Shown here piece by piece: positions 8,832 to 17,582 of a DNA stretch of 64,000 bases. Both the position numbers and the translations under genes were made by a program. Below the pieces are notes generated by a model. It made no database searches and was not told the DNA's origin. It saw only the letters and a program-made list of their open reading frames with translations. The stretch is from Candidatus Lustribacter telmatis. GTDB lineage: Bacteria; Vulcanimicrobiota; Vulcanimicrobiia; Vulcanimicrobiales; Vulcanimicrobiaceae. The stretch is taken from NCBI GenBank assembly GCA_003164045.1, contig PLRU01000083.1, forward strand, positions 24,427 to 88,426, given 5' to 3'. Within the stretch, counting starts at the first letter, position 1, and each line of letters opens with the position of its first letter.

Positions 8832-10751
8832 ATGCTCGTTGCGGCCGCAGCCGGTCCGTTGAGCGGCTGCGCGACCGCGGCGAAGTCGGCGCTGGTTGAT
8901 GTACTCGGCGATCCCACCCAAGTGCTCGCCGCCGGCGGCGTGGCGGTCATGGACGACGTTCGCTCCACGAGGCCCATCGTTCCGGTGACGGGCACGCCCT
9001 CCGCGATGCGCTTCACCCGCTGGCAAGTGCGCAACATGGTCGCTGAAGCCAACGCGCACACCGGCTATCTCGGCAGCGAACTCGATACCCTTGCGCAGCC
9101 GCCGCCCGGTAGTCCGGGGCTTTCTACGCTGATCGGTGCTTGGCTCACGCGCAAGGAAGGCGCCCTCGCCCAATACGCAGCCGGAGTCATGGGGCCGCAC
9201 GACTACAAGCAGTCTGCCACGCTCATCTTTCCGACCATCGTTGTGCTGACGTTCATCGGCGACATCGCGCGGGTCAGCGCGACGTCGCAGCTCCCGAGGC
9301 CGCGTTTCGATCCCGAACGTTTTTTTGCGTCACCGGCGGAAGCCGCAGGCGAATGCACCGATATCGCGGGCTGGGTGAGCAGTGTCGTGAACAGCGTCAC
9401 GGCCGCCGTGCAGGCAAACGGCAGCGGCTGGCTCGCGTCATTGTGGAATATGGCTGTGAGTGTTGCCGGTACCGCGATAACGGTGCTCTTTAACAGCGTC
9501 GCGCAACCATTGCTCACTTTTATCACGAGCATCGCAACGATCTGCGGAACGCTAATGCAAGTATCGTCGATGTTCAAGCCGTGGTCCGTGCAGCTTGCCG
9601 GAAGTCCATCCACGATCAAGCTCGGCGACGTGGCGCAAGACGGGCAATTTGTTGCGACACTTCACGCCGCCGATATACCCTGGCCGTCGACGTTGGTCGA
9701 TTGCGTTAAAACGCTCTCTGGAGTTGATCTCGATGATGCATCGTACAAAGACGCTCCGGTCACCTGGACGCCGATCGCCAATATCCCGGGGCTCGCGACC
9801 GAAACGTCCGATGACACGACGTTGCTCGCGAACAAAACCGCTGCGTTTCACTTTCAGACAACGACGGTCGCATCCGTCGATCCCAACGATTGTCCGCGGA
9901 CGGTGCCCGCCGGAAACATTGCCGTTCGAGTGAGTGTTGCACGGACGGACATTACCAAAACGCTTGAGTCGCTCGAGTCGCTCATCACGAATCAAATCAA
10001 CGCGTCGGTTCGCGCGTTTCTCTCGCCGTACATCGATACTGCGCTTGGCAAGGCCAACAACGCTGCAGCGAAATTCGCCGCGCCGCACGAGACCGGCATC
10101 ATTGCGCTCACGGAAGACATCGCGGACCCGCTCTGTTCCCATACGCCGCCGCCGAACACGACACCGACAACGCAACCGAGTTCCGCCGCGGCGCATGGAA
10201 CGCTGCCGAATCTGCCGTGCGAAGCCGTTGCCACAGCGAGCGATACCTCGCCGTATCTGAACGGCGGCGTGGTCTTCGAACCGGTTGACGAACAGGGCCG
10301 CAAGATTGAGGTCGGCAAAATGATGGGCCAGTTGATCGCCGGCACGGCGTTGGACCCGCCCGCAGGCGCCGCGCCGTTCGCTCCGCTAGCGAAGGTTCCG
10401 GCTGGAAGCGACTACGACTCCACCAAGTCGTCGTGGTGCACCATCGGCAAGGCACCCGACACGATCGTCGCGCTCTTCGCCGTTTTGCCGAAAGGCGCGC
10501 TCCCCTATCACCAGATCCCGGATTTACGCGCCGACGACGCACAGTCTCCGCGGCCATGCCGTGCCGTCATCGGCATTACGCTGCTCGACGTCTTCGACGC
10601 CGATTGCCGCAGCGTCGGCGGCGTCTCGCCGTCCGTAACGCTCTACGGACCGACAGTCGAATACATCATCCTCGCCGCGCCTGGTGACTTCAACGCATCG
10701 CCAACCGCGTTAGCGTCGGTGCTTGCGCACATCGCCCAACGATCGCACTAA
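8832..10751 (+). CDS. Large lipoprotein-like exported protein, unknown
   Basis: A protein of about 639 residues whose N-terminus carries a lipobox (LSGC, Cys13 counting from the ATG at 8832). The signal sequence would be short and lack a positive charge from that ATG. Reading upstream in the same frame to CTG 8802 adds N-L-R-A-W-A-T-C-L and overlaps the preceding stop as CTGA, which gives a much better lipoprotein signal, so a CTG start is possible. The interior has two long hydrophobic stretches (residues about 136-155 and 205-240), paired cysteines, and a Pro/Thr-rich linker near residue 435. I recognise no family. It closes the exported-protein operon and ends at a hairpin facing a convergent gene. 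Confidence 0.65.
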   Translation: MLVAAAAGPLSGCATAAKSALVDVLGDPTQVLAAGGVAVMDDVRSTRPIVPVTGTPSAMRFTRWQVRNMVAEANAHTGYLGSELDTLAQPPPGSPGLSTLIGAWLTRKEGALAQYAAGVMGPHDYKQSATLIFPTIVVLTFIGDIARVSATSQLPRPRFDPERFFASPAEAAGECTDIAGWVSSVVNSVTAAVQANGSGWLASLWNMAVSVAGTAITVLFNSVAQPLLTFITSIATICGTLMQVSSMFKPWSVQLAGSPSTIKLGDVAQDGQFVATLHAADIPWPSTLVDCVKTLSGVDLDDASYKDAPVTWTPIANIPGLATETSDDTTLLANKTAAFHFQTTTVASVDPNDCPRTVPAGNIAVRVSVARTDITKTLESLESLITNQINASVRAFLSPYIDTALGKANNAAAKFAAPHETGIIALTEDIADPLCSHTPPPNTTPTTQPSSAAAHGTLPNLPCEAVATASDTSPYLNGGVVFEPVDEQGRKIEVGKMMGQLIAGTALDPPAGAAPFAPLAKVPAGSDYDSTKSSWCTIGKAPDTIVALFAVLPKGALPYHQIPDLRADDAQSPRPCRAVIGITLLDVFDADCRSVGGVSPSVTLYGPTVEYIILAAPGDFNASPTALASVLAHIAQRSH

Positions 10752-10764
10752 TCTTAGTGGGATC
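10741..10764. terminator. Possible bidirectional hairpin between convergent genes
   Basis: The bases 46-50 and 55-59 of this stretch (CACTA/TAGTG, loop ATCT) form a 5-bp stem, flanked by a GATC/GATC outer stem with one mismatch between. It spans exactly the gap between the two convergent stop codons. It has no long U-tract, so termination strength is uncertain. Confidence 0.3.
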
Positions 10765-11348
10765 TAGGTGTCGTCGCTCCAGGCTTCTACGGTGATATTG
10801 AGGATGGCGCCGGCTTGGCCCGTGGCGATGTGCGGGGGCGGGAGGCGGCCTTTGGCGTCGCGCTCGATCGTGGTGAAGCTGCCGCGCGTGACGCGAAACG
10901 CGAGCCGGCCGCCTTCGTGCAGCGGCAGGACGAGACGATAGCGGCGCGCATCGAGTTGGTCCATGCGGATTTCGGCGGGGTTGTAGCTGCTGCGCTCCGT
11001 CGAAAGAAAGATGTCGCTGCCGGCCGGGGTTGACGGCGGAATGGAGACGACGATCGTGATCGTGATGTCTTTGCCTTCGGGTATCGCCGCCGCCGACGGT
11101 GCGATCGAGAACGCGGTCTTCGGTATTTCGGTTGCGGGATGCGATGCGGCGTCGAGTGTTTGCGGAATCACGCGCGTTTGATCGTCGAGCGTGATCGAGA
11201 TTGCGCGGCCCGGCACGACGCTCGCGCACGATCCTTGCGGCGAGATGCGCAGCACGCCGCCGCCGGAAATCGCGAGACCGTTCGGCCCGCAGGCAAGCGG
11301 TATGACGCGGAACGTCAGTGCGGCGGCGAGCGCGGCGGCTGCGATCAT
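10764..11348 (-). CDS. Exported protein with starch-binding-like (CBM20/48-type) beta domain, copy 2
   Basis: A 194-residue protein with a hydrophobic N-terminus (AAAALAAALTF). The C-terminal ~95 residues have the CBM20/CBM48-like order: VSIPPSTPAGSDIFLST, then YNPAEIRMDQ, RYRLVLPLHEGGRLAFRVTRG, SFTTIERD and a final ITVEAWSDD. The conserved 'RVTRGS…T/S-x-E' and terminal W-S-D blocks match the product of 12918-13928, so the two are paralogues. Homology begins at the ATG at 11348, which overlaps the stop of the upstream barrel gene (ATGA). The frame is open further upstream but is antisense-like there. Carbohydrate binding in the periplasm is inferred from the fold pattern only. Confidence 0.72.
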   Translation of the reverse strand: MIAAAALAAALTFRVIPLACGPNGLAISGGGVLRISPQGSCASVVPGRAISITLDDQTRVIPQTLDAASHPATEIPKTAFSIAPSAAAIPEGKDITITIVVSIPPSTPAGSDIFLSTERSSYNPAEIRMDQLDARRYRLVLPLHEGGRLAFRVTRGSFTTIERDAKGRLPPPHIATGQAGAILNITVEAWSDDT

Positions 11349-12916
11349 TGGAACACCGAGAAGTTCCAGCCCGGTACCCAGCGCGAGCCGTTCCAGCCGA
11401 AGTCGTACGAGCGCCCGAAGCTCAAGCCGATGTTGGAGAACGGCCGCACGCGCACGTCGGCTCGCACCTCGTTCGGCGGCCGTCCGGCGAAGTAGTTCAC
11501 TTGCGGAAAATCGTCGGCTTTGCGATACGACAGCCGCACGGATGTGTAGGGGCCTTGCACGTATTGTAAGTCGACGTTCGCGAGCCGTGCCGTCGTGTAG
11601 CCCTCGTAGCCGTATTGCGTGGGCAACGGCGGGTAGAAGATCATCTGCGCGTTGGGAAAGAGATCGGCCGACCAGCGCGTGTCGTAGCCGAAGAAGAGCG
11701 TCATCGTGCGGCTGAGGCGGCGCGAGCCGGTCAGGTTCGTTTCGAGCGCGTTGAAGTGATGCGGATACGAGTACTCGGTGTTCGAGCCGTCGACGGTTGC
11801 CGAGAGCGTGGTGCGCAGCGGACCGTGGATGAGCGGCGAGGCGAGGAACACGTCGATGCCCTTTTGCCACACGGTTTGCTGCTGCGTGGGATTCGGCGCG
11901 AGCGAATAGACGCCGCCGTCTTGGGCGAGGAAGCCGTAATTCACACTCGTGTGCCAGGTGATGCCGTCGAAGAGTTCCTTATCGCGCGTGCGCAACGAGA
12001 GAATCGCGCTCGACGCACCAGTGTTGGTGATGCCGTAATTCAGCCGGCTCACCAGCGTGCCGATGGCCTGCGTGAAACCAACCAGCCCTGTGTGGAGGCC
12101 GTCGAACGATGTGGCGCCGACCGAGACCGTGCCGTCTTCGCCGAGCCGGCGGTAACTGTTGAGTCCTTCCGCGACGGGCGCGTGAATCGGCACGTCGACC
12201 GCACCGGCGAGATAGCCGTCGTTGTTGTCGATGAGGTTCTGTTCGAGACCGAGCGACGCACCGGTGCCGTTGAGGTAGCGCAGATGGGCCGACGTCAACG
12301 CGTTCGGTGTCGAAATCAGGCCATAGGGCTGATCGAACGCCGCCGACGAGAGCGCCGTTGCGGCGTAACCGTTACCGGACGCAAACGTGTAGAGATACAT
12401 CGGTACCGGCGGCGCGCCGGCCGACGTGGGGAAGGCCGCGGGCCGAAACCGGACGCTCGTGCGTGAGACGATCGATGCATGCCGGGCCCGGATGTACGCG
12501 CGCCGATCGACGAGATCGGGAAACGCAAACGCATCGCCGTCGTCCGGCGCGGGCTGCAGTTGCGTGAGCGTCGCGTCCGCGCGCGCAATCCCGGTGTCGC
12601 TGCGCAGCACGTCGAGCTTGCGTCCCGGGAGATCGAAGGCGAGCGCGTCGGCGTGCAGCGTCACGGCGCCGCGGGTGATCTGCGCGCTGCCGGCGACGAT
12701 CGCTTTATCCGCTCGCAGATCGATGTAGGCCGTATCCCCCGAGACGACCATTCCGCCGGCGAGATGGAGCGTCACGCCGTTGCGCACGACGATCCCGAGC
12801 GAATCGGAGTAGAAGAGCACGGCGCCGCCGTCGATCTCCGCAACGGGCTTCGCCTCGGCCCGCAGCGGCCAGAGCGTCACGAGCGCGAGTGCGAAGACGA
12901 GCGCTCGTGCGCGCAC
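11345..12916 (-). CDS. OstA/LptD-like outer-membrane beta-barrel protein, copy 2
   Basis: A 523-residue protein starting at GTG 12916, one base after the stop of the preceding gene. A signal peptide (ALVFALALVTLWPLRAEA) leads into an OstA/LptA-like repeat region, residues about 25-110: VVRNGVTLHL, MVVSGDTAYIDL, KAIVAGSAQI. The rest has the alternating pattern of a beta-barrel with aromatic girdles and ends in a strand closing ...WNFSVFQ, compatible with insertion by BAM. It is clearly homologous to 13925-15691 (shared GDAF-FPDL-D block and DVRVR…RSY-F ending) although shorter. It is not standard LptD: the length is below the usual 700-800 residues and I see no LptD cysteine pairs. Confidence 0.75.
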   Translation of the reverse strand: MRARALVFALALVTLWPLRAEAKPVAEIDGGAVLFYSDSLGIVVRNGVTLHLAGGMVVSGDTAYIDLRADKAIVAGSAQITRGAVTLHADALAFDLPGRKLDVLRSDTGIARADATLTQLQPAPDDGDAFAFPDLVDRRAYIRARHASIVSRTSVRFRPAAFPTSAGAPPVPMYLYTFASGNGYAATALSSAAFDQPYGLISTPNALTSAHLRYLNGTGASLGLEQNLIDNNDGYLAGAVDVPIHAPVAEGLNSYRRLGEDGTVSVGATSFDGLHTGLVGFTQAIGTLVSRLNYGITNTGASSAILSLRTRDKELFDGITWHTSVNYGFLAQDGGVYSLAPNPTQQQTVWQKGIDVFLASPLIHGPLRTTLSATVDGSNTEYSYPHHFNALETNLTGSRRLSRTMTLFFGYDTRWSADLFPNAQMIFYPPLPTQYGYEGYTTARLANVDLQYVQGPYTSVRLSYRKADDFPQVNYFAGRPPNEVRADVRVRPFSNIGLSFGRSYDFGWNGSRWVPGWNFSVFQ

Positions 12917-12917
12917 C

Positions 12918-13928
12918 TCAGCGGAACGGAGTCGGCACAGGAGTTGGCCCGACCTGGATGCCGCCCGGGCCGCCGCCGAAGGGTCTCGGGTTATACGGAG
13001 TCGGAATGGAATTCGGACCGGCGCCTTCCGAGGTCGCATGTTCGTCGGACCAGTGATACACGGTCACGCGCGCGGCCAGGGCATCGACTTCGCGCACGAA
13101 GAATTGATGCGGCGGTGCGTCGAGGTTATCTTCCCCGCGCTCGACCGAGTTCCACGAGCCGCGTGTGACGCGATACGCGAACTTCGTGCCCGATGCAAAA
13201 TAGCGCAGCGCGCGGTACTTGTAGGCGTCGACGCGATCGAGCTTGATCGCCGTCGGGTTCCAGTCGCTCGAATCGGTTGAAATGAAGATGTTGTCGGTGA
13301 ACGCCGTGGTCGGCGGGACGGTTACTTCGAACACGACTGAGACTTGTTTGCCGGTGAGATTCTGTCCGGCGATTTCGGGGGCCGGGATCGGCGACGAACC
13401 CACGACGACGTAAGCCGTGGCCGGTCCGAGGCTCTGCGAGGTTTGCAGGCGGCGCTTGGTGATCGCGAGTTCGATGATCTTCTTTGTCGCCGGATCGAAG
13501 GTTGCTTTCGCAAACATCTTCGCTTGCGGCGGAACGGTCGTCGGCAGGCCGGAGAACGCATCGATGATGCGCGGCTCATCGACCGTCGGAAACGCATCCC
13601 CGGTTGTGAAGTACACGTAGTTCTTACGATAGTCGAGCAGTTGGCCTGTGAACGTCACGAGATTCGACGGCGGCGTCGGCCCGGGCGGCGCGGCCCCCTT
13701 ATCAAACGATGGGGTCGATGTTGCCGTTGCGGGCGCCGAGGGCGGCGCCGTCAGAACCGATGTCGGCGCCGCGATCGGCGTGGCAATGGGAACCGGCGTC
13801 GTCGCTCCGACCGGCGTAGCGAATGGGCCGGGCGTCGGTGCAGCGATGGGCGCAGGGGCCGTTTGCGCGCTAGCAGCCGAAGCTGCGATCGCGAGAACGA
13901 GTGCGAAGGCCGCGAGCGATTTCATCAT
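12918..13928 (-). CDS. Exported protein with starch-binding-like beta domain, copy 1
   Basis: A 336-residue protein. Signal peptide at residues 1-21 (ending ASA), then a low-complexity Ala/Pro/Thr region to residue ~90 with repeated 'P-I/F-A-T-P' units. Next comes a domain around VTFTGQLLDYRKNYVYFTT that includes two 'ITK'-type strands. The C-terminal starch-binding-like domain has PPTTAFTDNIFIST, DWNPTAIKLDRVD, TKFAYRVTRGSW, NSVERGED and VYHWSDE. ATG 13928 overlaps the stop of the upstream barrel gene (ATGA), which fixes the start and implies coupling. A Gly/Pro-rich tail follows. It is a paralogue of 10764-11348 but longer; ligand unknown. Confidence 0.72.
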   Translation of the reverse strand: MMKSLAAFALVLAIAASAASAQTAPAPIAAPTPGPFATPVGATTPVPIATPIAAPTSVLTAPPSAPATATSTPSFDKGAAPPGPTPPSNLVTFTGQLLDYRKNYVYFTTGDAFPTVDEPRIIDAFSGLPTTVPPQAKMFAKATFDPATKKIIELAITKRRLQTSQSLGPATAYVVVGSSPIPAPEIAGQNLTGKQVSVVFEVTVPPTTAFTDNIFISTDSSDWNPTAIKLDRVDAYKYRALRYFASGTKFAYRVTRGSWNSVERGEDNLDAPPHQFFVREVDALAARVTVYHWSDEHATSEGAGPNSIPTPYNPRPFGGGPGGIQVGPTPVPTPFR

Positions 13929-15691
13929 GGTGAGAACTGGATCCCATACTGCGGCGACCACAGGTTGTTGGCGAAGTTGAAGTAATACGAGCGCGTCACA
14001 TCGACGAGAACGTTGCGGCTAAGGCGCACGCGCACGTCTGCGCTGAACGTATAGGGCGCCGTACCGCTGAAGCCCGGAACGGGTCGTGGAGACACGTTCG
14101 CGTACGACACGGTAAGGTTCAGTGCAAAATACGGTGTCGGCGTATAGACCATCGAACTCGAGAGCGTTCGGGCTGTCGCGAAGCCATCGAAGGCCCCTAG
14201 CCCAGTAAACGTTCCGAACTGATTCGTGATTATGTCAGGATAGGCTGGATACGCGTAGCGTTGCTGCGCCCCGTAAAAGTCACCGATGTTCAGCACGTCA
14301 TATGACAGCAAGAATGCGGGCAGCTTCACCGAGGTCGGCGTGCGGGCAAGCGTTTCTGAGACGTCGGTCGTGATGGTGTGATGCGGCAGCGAGTACCATT
14401 GCTCAAGTTTGTCGGCTTTGGCCGAGATCGACAATTGTTTTGCGATCTTGATCGACGACGTGTACGCCGTAAACCCGAGAAATGTTTGAAAGATCGTCGT
14501 GTAGACGGAGCCGTTGAAGTCCGCCGGAATATTTGTGCCGCCCGCACCCGCAACCGGTATGCCGTACCCGTCATGGTTGTAGCCGTAGCCGCCGCGGTAC
14601 TGGAACTTGACGGGTACGCCGAGGTAGCGGAAGAGCCGGAACTCGTCTTCGTAACTCTGCACCGAGAGCGTGACGTCGAACGGATGACCGTTACCGCGTA
14701 GGCCCGAGGGCGTAAACTGGTCGACGGCACCCGCGAGCAAGCTGTCCACATACTGATCGGCGTTGATACCGACCGCGTAGCGTCCAACCTTCGAGTTCAT
14801 CACGAAGTTCGTATACGTACTCGCGCCGACCGGCTCGTTGAGGCCTTGCGAGAGCGCTGAGAGTTGGTAGAAGAGGCGCGTTTCGAGCGCGGGCGACTCT
14901 CTATGGTAGAGGATCGCATTGTACTGGCGCTGGTTTTGCGTTAACGGGTCGACGGAGAAGACCGCATAGTCCTGTTTATAGACGAAGTGCTGATCGAACG
15001 CCGTGTACCATCCACGGTACTGATCGTAGCGAATGTGCCCGGCCGATATCGCGTCGGCAGCGCCGTGAAAGGGCACGCCGATATCGAGTACCGCTCCGGC
15101 AAATGCATTTTGATAGAAATTTGGATTCGACGAGTAGTTGACGACGTAGCCCGGCGTCGGGAGATAGGCGCCGAGTTCGAGTAGCCGCGAGCCGGCTGGA
15201 AACTCAACGTTGTTCTTGAGAAAGATCGTCGCGCTGTTGGAGATGATGTACGGCTTCTGATCGCTCAGGTCCGGGAAGTAGAACGCATCGCCCGGCTGCA
15301 GACGGCCTTTGTGCGGGTCCGTGAAGTCGAGCCCGTAGTAGGTCCAACGGTCGGGCTTGTCGCCTTCGGCAACAAAATAATTCCGATCGAGGTCCGGATA
15401 GCTAGCGAAGGCCGCGCCGATCTCGTGAATGTGGGCCCCATCGACGTGGACGTTGCCGGCGATGAGGAAGCGATTGAGCTTGAGATCCATCGAGAACGTA
15501 TCGCCGCGTACGACGGTGCCGTCGCTGAAGCGTGCGCTGACGTTGCCGTCGGCCGTTAGAATATATCGATTGCTATAATAGTCGACGACGCCTGCGCGTA
15601 ACTCGATACTACGCGTCGTTTCGGCTACGGCAATAGTGGGGGCAAGCAGCGCCGCGCTCGTAACAATGAGGAACAAAAGAAAAAATCGCAT
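13925..15691 (-). CDS. OstA/LptD-like outer-membrane beta-barrel protein, copy 1
   Basis: A 588-residue protein. Signal peptide at 1-23 (ending AVA before ETTRS), then an OstA-like region (YYSNRYILTADGNVSARF, TVVRGDTFSMDL, FLIAGNVHVDG) and a plug-like segment GDAFYFPDLSDQKPYI. About 400 residues of amphipathic strands follow, rich in Tyr/Phe/Gly, ending YGIQFSP. The head-to-tail architecture is that of LptD, but the barrel is shorter and I see no cysteines in LptD positions. It heads a minus-strand run of four coupled genes (barrel, binding domain, barrel, binding domain). Role inferred as outer-membrane transport or assembly of a glycan or lipid. Confidence 0.78.
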   Translation of the reverse strand: MRFFLLFLIVTSAALLAPTIAVAETTRSIELRAGVVDYYSNRYILTADGNVSARFSDGTVVRGDTFSMDLKLNRFLIAGNVHVDGAHIHEIGAAFASYPDLDRNYFVAEGDKPDRWTYYGLDFTDPHKGRLQPGDAFYFPDLSDQKPYIISNSATIFLKNNVEFPAGSRLLELGAYLPTPGYVVNYSSNPNFYQNAFAGAVLDIGVPFHGAADAISAGHIRYDQYRGWYTAFDQHFVYKQDYAVFSVDPLTQNQRQYNAILYHRESPALETRLFYQLSALSQGLNEPVGASTYTNFVMNSKVGRYAVGINADQYVDSLLAGAVDQFTPSGLRGNGHPFDVTLSVQSYEDEFRLFRYLGVPVKFQYRGGYGYNHDGYGIPVAGAGGTNIPADFNGSVYTTIFQTFLGFTAYTSSIKIAKQLSISAKADKLEQWYSLPHHTITTDVSETLARTPTSVKLPAFLLSYDVLNIGDFYGAQQRYAYPAYPDIITNQFGTFTGLGAFDGFATARTLSSSMVYTPTPYFALNLTVSYANVSPRPVPGFSGTAPYTFSADVRVRLSRNVLVDVTRSYYFNFANNLWSPQYGIQFSP

Positions 15692-15758
15692 TAGGACTGT
15701 CCTGCGCGTTCACGCAAAGGGGAGGGACGGTCCTGCGAGAGCAGAACCGTTTTTCGCT

Positions 15759-16886
15759 ATGCCGCGGGTGCTCGCTTTTGTTATGGACTCAGCCGGCGTC
15801 GGCGCTTTGCCGGATGCTGCGACCTTCGGCGATGCGCCCAAAGCCAATACGATCGGCAATGTTGCCGAACGCGTGGGCGGATTGCACATGCCGAACTTCG
15901 AGCGACTCGGCTTAGGTCGCACCACGACGATACGTGGGGTTGCCGCCGTCGATCGTCCGGCCGGTGCGGTGGGGCGTCTGCGTGAAAAGTCACGTGGCAA
16001 AGACACCATCACGGGACATTGGGAGATGGCTGGGATTGTGACGGAAGTTCCATTCCCAACCTATCCCGACGGCTTCCCGGCCGACGTGATCGACGCGTTC
16101 ACGGCAATCACCGGCAAGCCGCCGCTGGGGAACGTCCCGGCTTCGGGCACGGAAATCATCGCCGAAATGGGCGAGGAGCATCAGCGCACCGGCCGGCCGA
16201 TCCTCTACACGTCGGCCGACTCGGTATTTCAGGTTGCCTGCCACGAGGACACGGTGCCGCTCGCGACCCTCTATGACTGGTGCGAGAAGGCGCGGGCGAT
16301 GCTCGTCCCACCCCATGAAGTGAACCGGGTGATCGCCCGGCCGTTTAATGGACCGCCCGGCGGGTATAGCCGAACGGCTAACCGACGTGACTATGCCGTC
16401 TCGCCACCGCCTTCAATTCTCGACCGAATTGCAGCCGACGGCGTGCCCATTCACGCCGTGGGCAAGATTTGCGATATCTATTGCGGTCACGGAATCGTCG
16501 ACTCGATCCGCGTTGCCGACAACACCGAGGGCGTCGCGCAGGCCTTGCAAATAGCAGATGGACTCGATCATGGGCTGGTCTTCGTGAACCTCAACGATTT
16601 CGATTCGAAGTATGGCCACCGGCGGAACATCCGGGGCTATGCCGACGCGCTCGAACGCCTCGACGGAATGATCCCGGCAATCCTGGAGCGCATACGGCCG
16701 GGAGATGGGCTCATTTTCACGGCCGACCACGGGTGCGACCCGACGGCGCCGGGCAGCGACCACACGCGCGAATACGTGCCCTTCCTGGAATATGGAACGG
16801 CGGCCGGGGCCGATATCGGCGTGGTCGACGGTATGAGCAGAGTCGGCGAGCGGATGGCGGCTATTCTCGGCGTGGACCGCCCTTGA
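15759..16886 (+). CDS. deoB: Phosphopentomutase
   Basis: A 375-residue metalloenzyme of the alkaline phosphatase superfamily that interconverts (deoxy)ribose-1-phosphate and -5-phosphate, the step after nucleoside phosphorylase. The first metal/nucleophile region is VMDSAGVGALPDA, with the phospho-acceptor Thr in the DTITGHWEM block. NDFDSKYGHRR, TADHGCDPT and GSDHTREYVPFL supply the remaining metal ligands. The length fits the family. The ATG at 15759 is chosen because homology begins MPRVLAFVMDS. The stop overlaps the next start (TTGA). Confidence 0.93.
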   Translation: MPRVLAFVMDSAGVGALPDAATFGDAPKANTIGNVAERVGGLHMPNFERLGLGRTTTIRGVAAVDRPAGAVGRLREKSRGKDTITGHWEMAGIVTEVPFPTYPDGFPADVIDAFTAITGKPPLGNVPASGTEIIAEMGEEHQRTGRPILYTSADSVFQVACHEDTVPLATLYDWCEKARAMLVPPHEVNRVIARPFNGPPGGYSRTANRRDYAVSPPPSILDRIAADGVPIHAVGKICDIYCGHGIVDSIRVADNTEGVAQALQIADGLDHGLVFVNLNDFDSKYGHRRNIRGYADALERLDGMIPAILERIRPGDGLIFTADHGCDPTAPGSDHTREYVPFLEYGTAAGADIGVVDGMSRVGERMAAILGVDRP

Positions 16887-17560
16887 GCGCCCTCGAAACC
16901 CGCTTCCGCACCGCGGGAGCGGCAGCGCGCGAAGCAGCCTCCCAGCGCCGGATCCCGGCTTGGTTCTGGCCCGCGAAGCGGGTCATCGACGTCACCGTTG
17001 CCGGAGTCGGTCTCGTCCTCACCTCGCCGATCCTCATCCTCGCGATGGCCGGGATCGTGCTGGTCACGGGCGACGTTCCGCTCTACCGCCAAGAACGCGT
17101 GGGGCTCGACGGCCGGCGTTTCAAGATATACAAGCTTCGCAGCATGGTCCGTAACGCTCACGAGCGGCGTCATGAGGTGCGCCACCTCAATGAGGCCGAC
17201 GGACCCGCCTTCAAGCTCCGGAACGATCCGCGGCTGCATCCCCTTGGACCGTTTCTGCGGCGCACCAGCATCGATGAGCTGCCGAACTTCGTGAACGTGC
17301 TGCTGGGCCACATGGCGATCGTCGGCCCCCGGCCCCCGCTGCCCGAAGAGGTCGCCCACTACGATGACCACGCGCTCCGGCGGCTGACCGTGAAGCCCGG
17401 CGTGACCTGTCTGTGGCAAGTTTCGGGCCGCTGCGAGCTCTCGTTCGAGCAGTGGATGGCGCTCGACAACGCGTACATCGACTCGTGGACCCCGCTTGGC
17501 GATTTTGCGATCATCGCCCAAACCATACCGGCCGTGATCCGCGGCGTGGGCGCCCATTAG
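16883..17560 (+). CDS. Undecaprenyl-phosphate sugar-phosphate transferase (bacterial sugar transferase family)
   Basis: A 225-residue initiating transferase of the WbaP/PglC type that moves a sugar-1-phosphate from a nucleotide sugar to undecaprenyl phosphate. One N-terminal hydrophobic hairpin (AKRVIDVTVAGVGLVLTSPILI) is followed by the catalytic core: YRQERVGLDGRRFKIYKLRSM, RRTSIDELPNFVNVLLG, MAIVGPRPPLPEEV and KPGVTCLWQVSGR. It has no extra N-terminal membrane domain, so it is the minimal PglC-like form. The TTG start at 16883 overlaps the deoB stop. It probably starts assembly of the glycan made by the downstream cluster. Confidence 0.9.
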   Translation: MSALETRFRTAGAAAREAASQRRIPAWFWPAKRVIDVTVAGVGLVLTSPILILAMAGIVLVTGDVPLYRQERVGLDGRRFKIYKLRSMVRNAHERRHEVRHLNEADGPAFKLRNDPRLHPLGPFLRRTSIDELPNFVNVLLGHMAIVGPRPPLPEEVAHYDDHALRRLTVKPGVTCLWQVSGRCELSFEQWMALDNAYIDSWTPLGDFAIIAQTIPAVIRGVGAH

Positions 17561-17582
17561 CCTTTTCCGCGGTTAGGGCGCT

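Noticed and set aside
13650-13880. Apparent DNA repeats (GGCGTC/GGCGCC runs)
   Set aside because: These encode the Ala/Pro/Thr linker of the exported protein at 12918-13928; they are imperfect codon-level repeats, not a mobile or CRISPR-type array.
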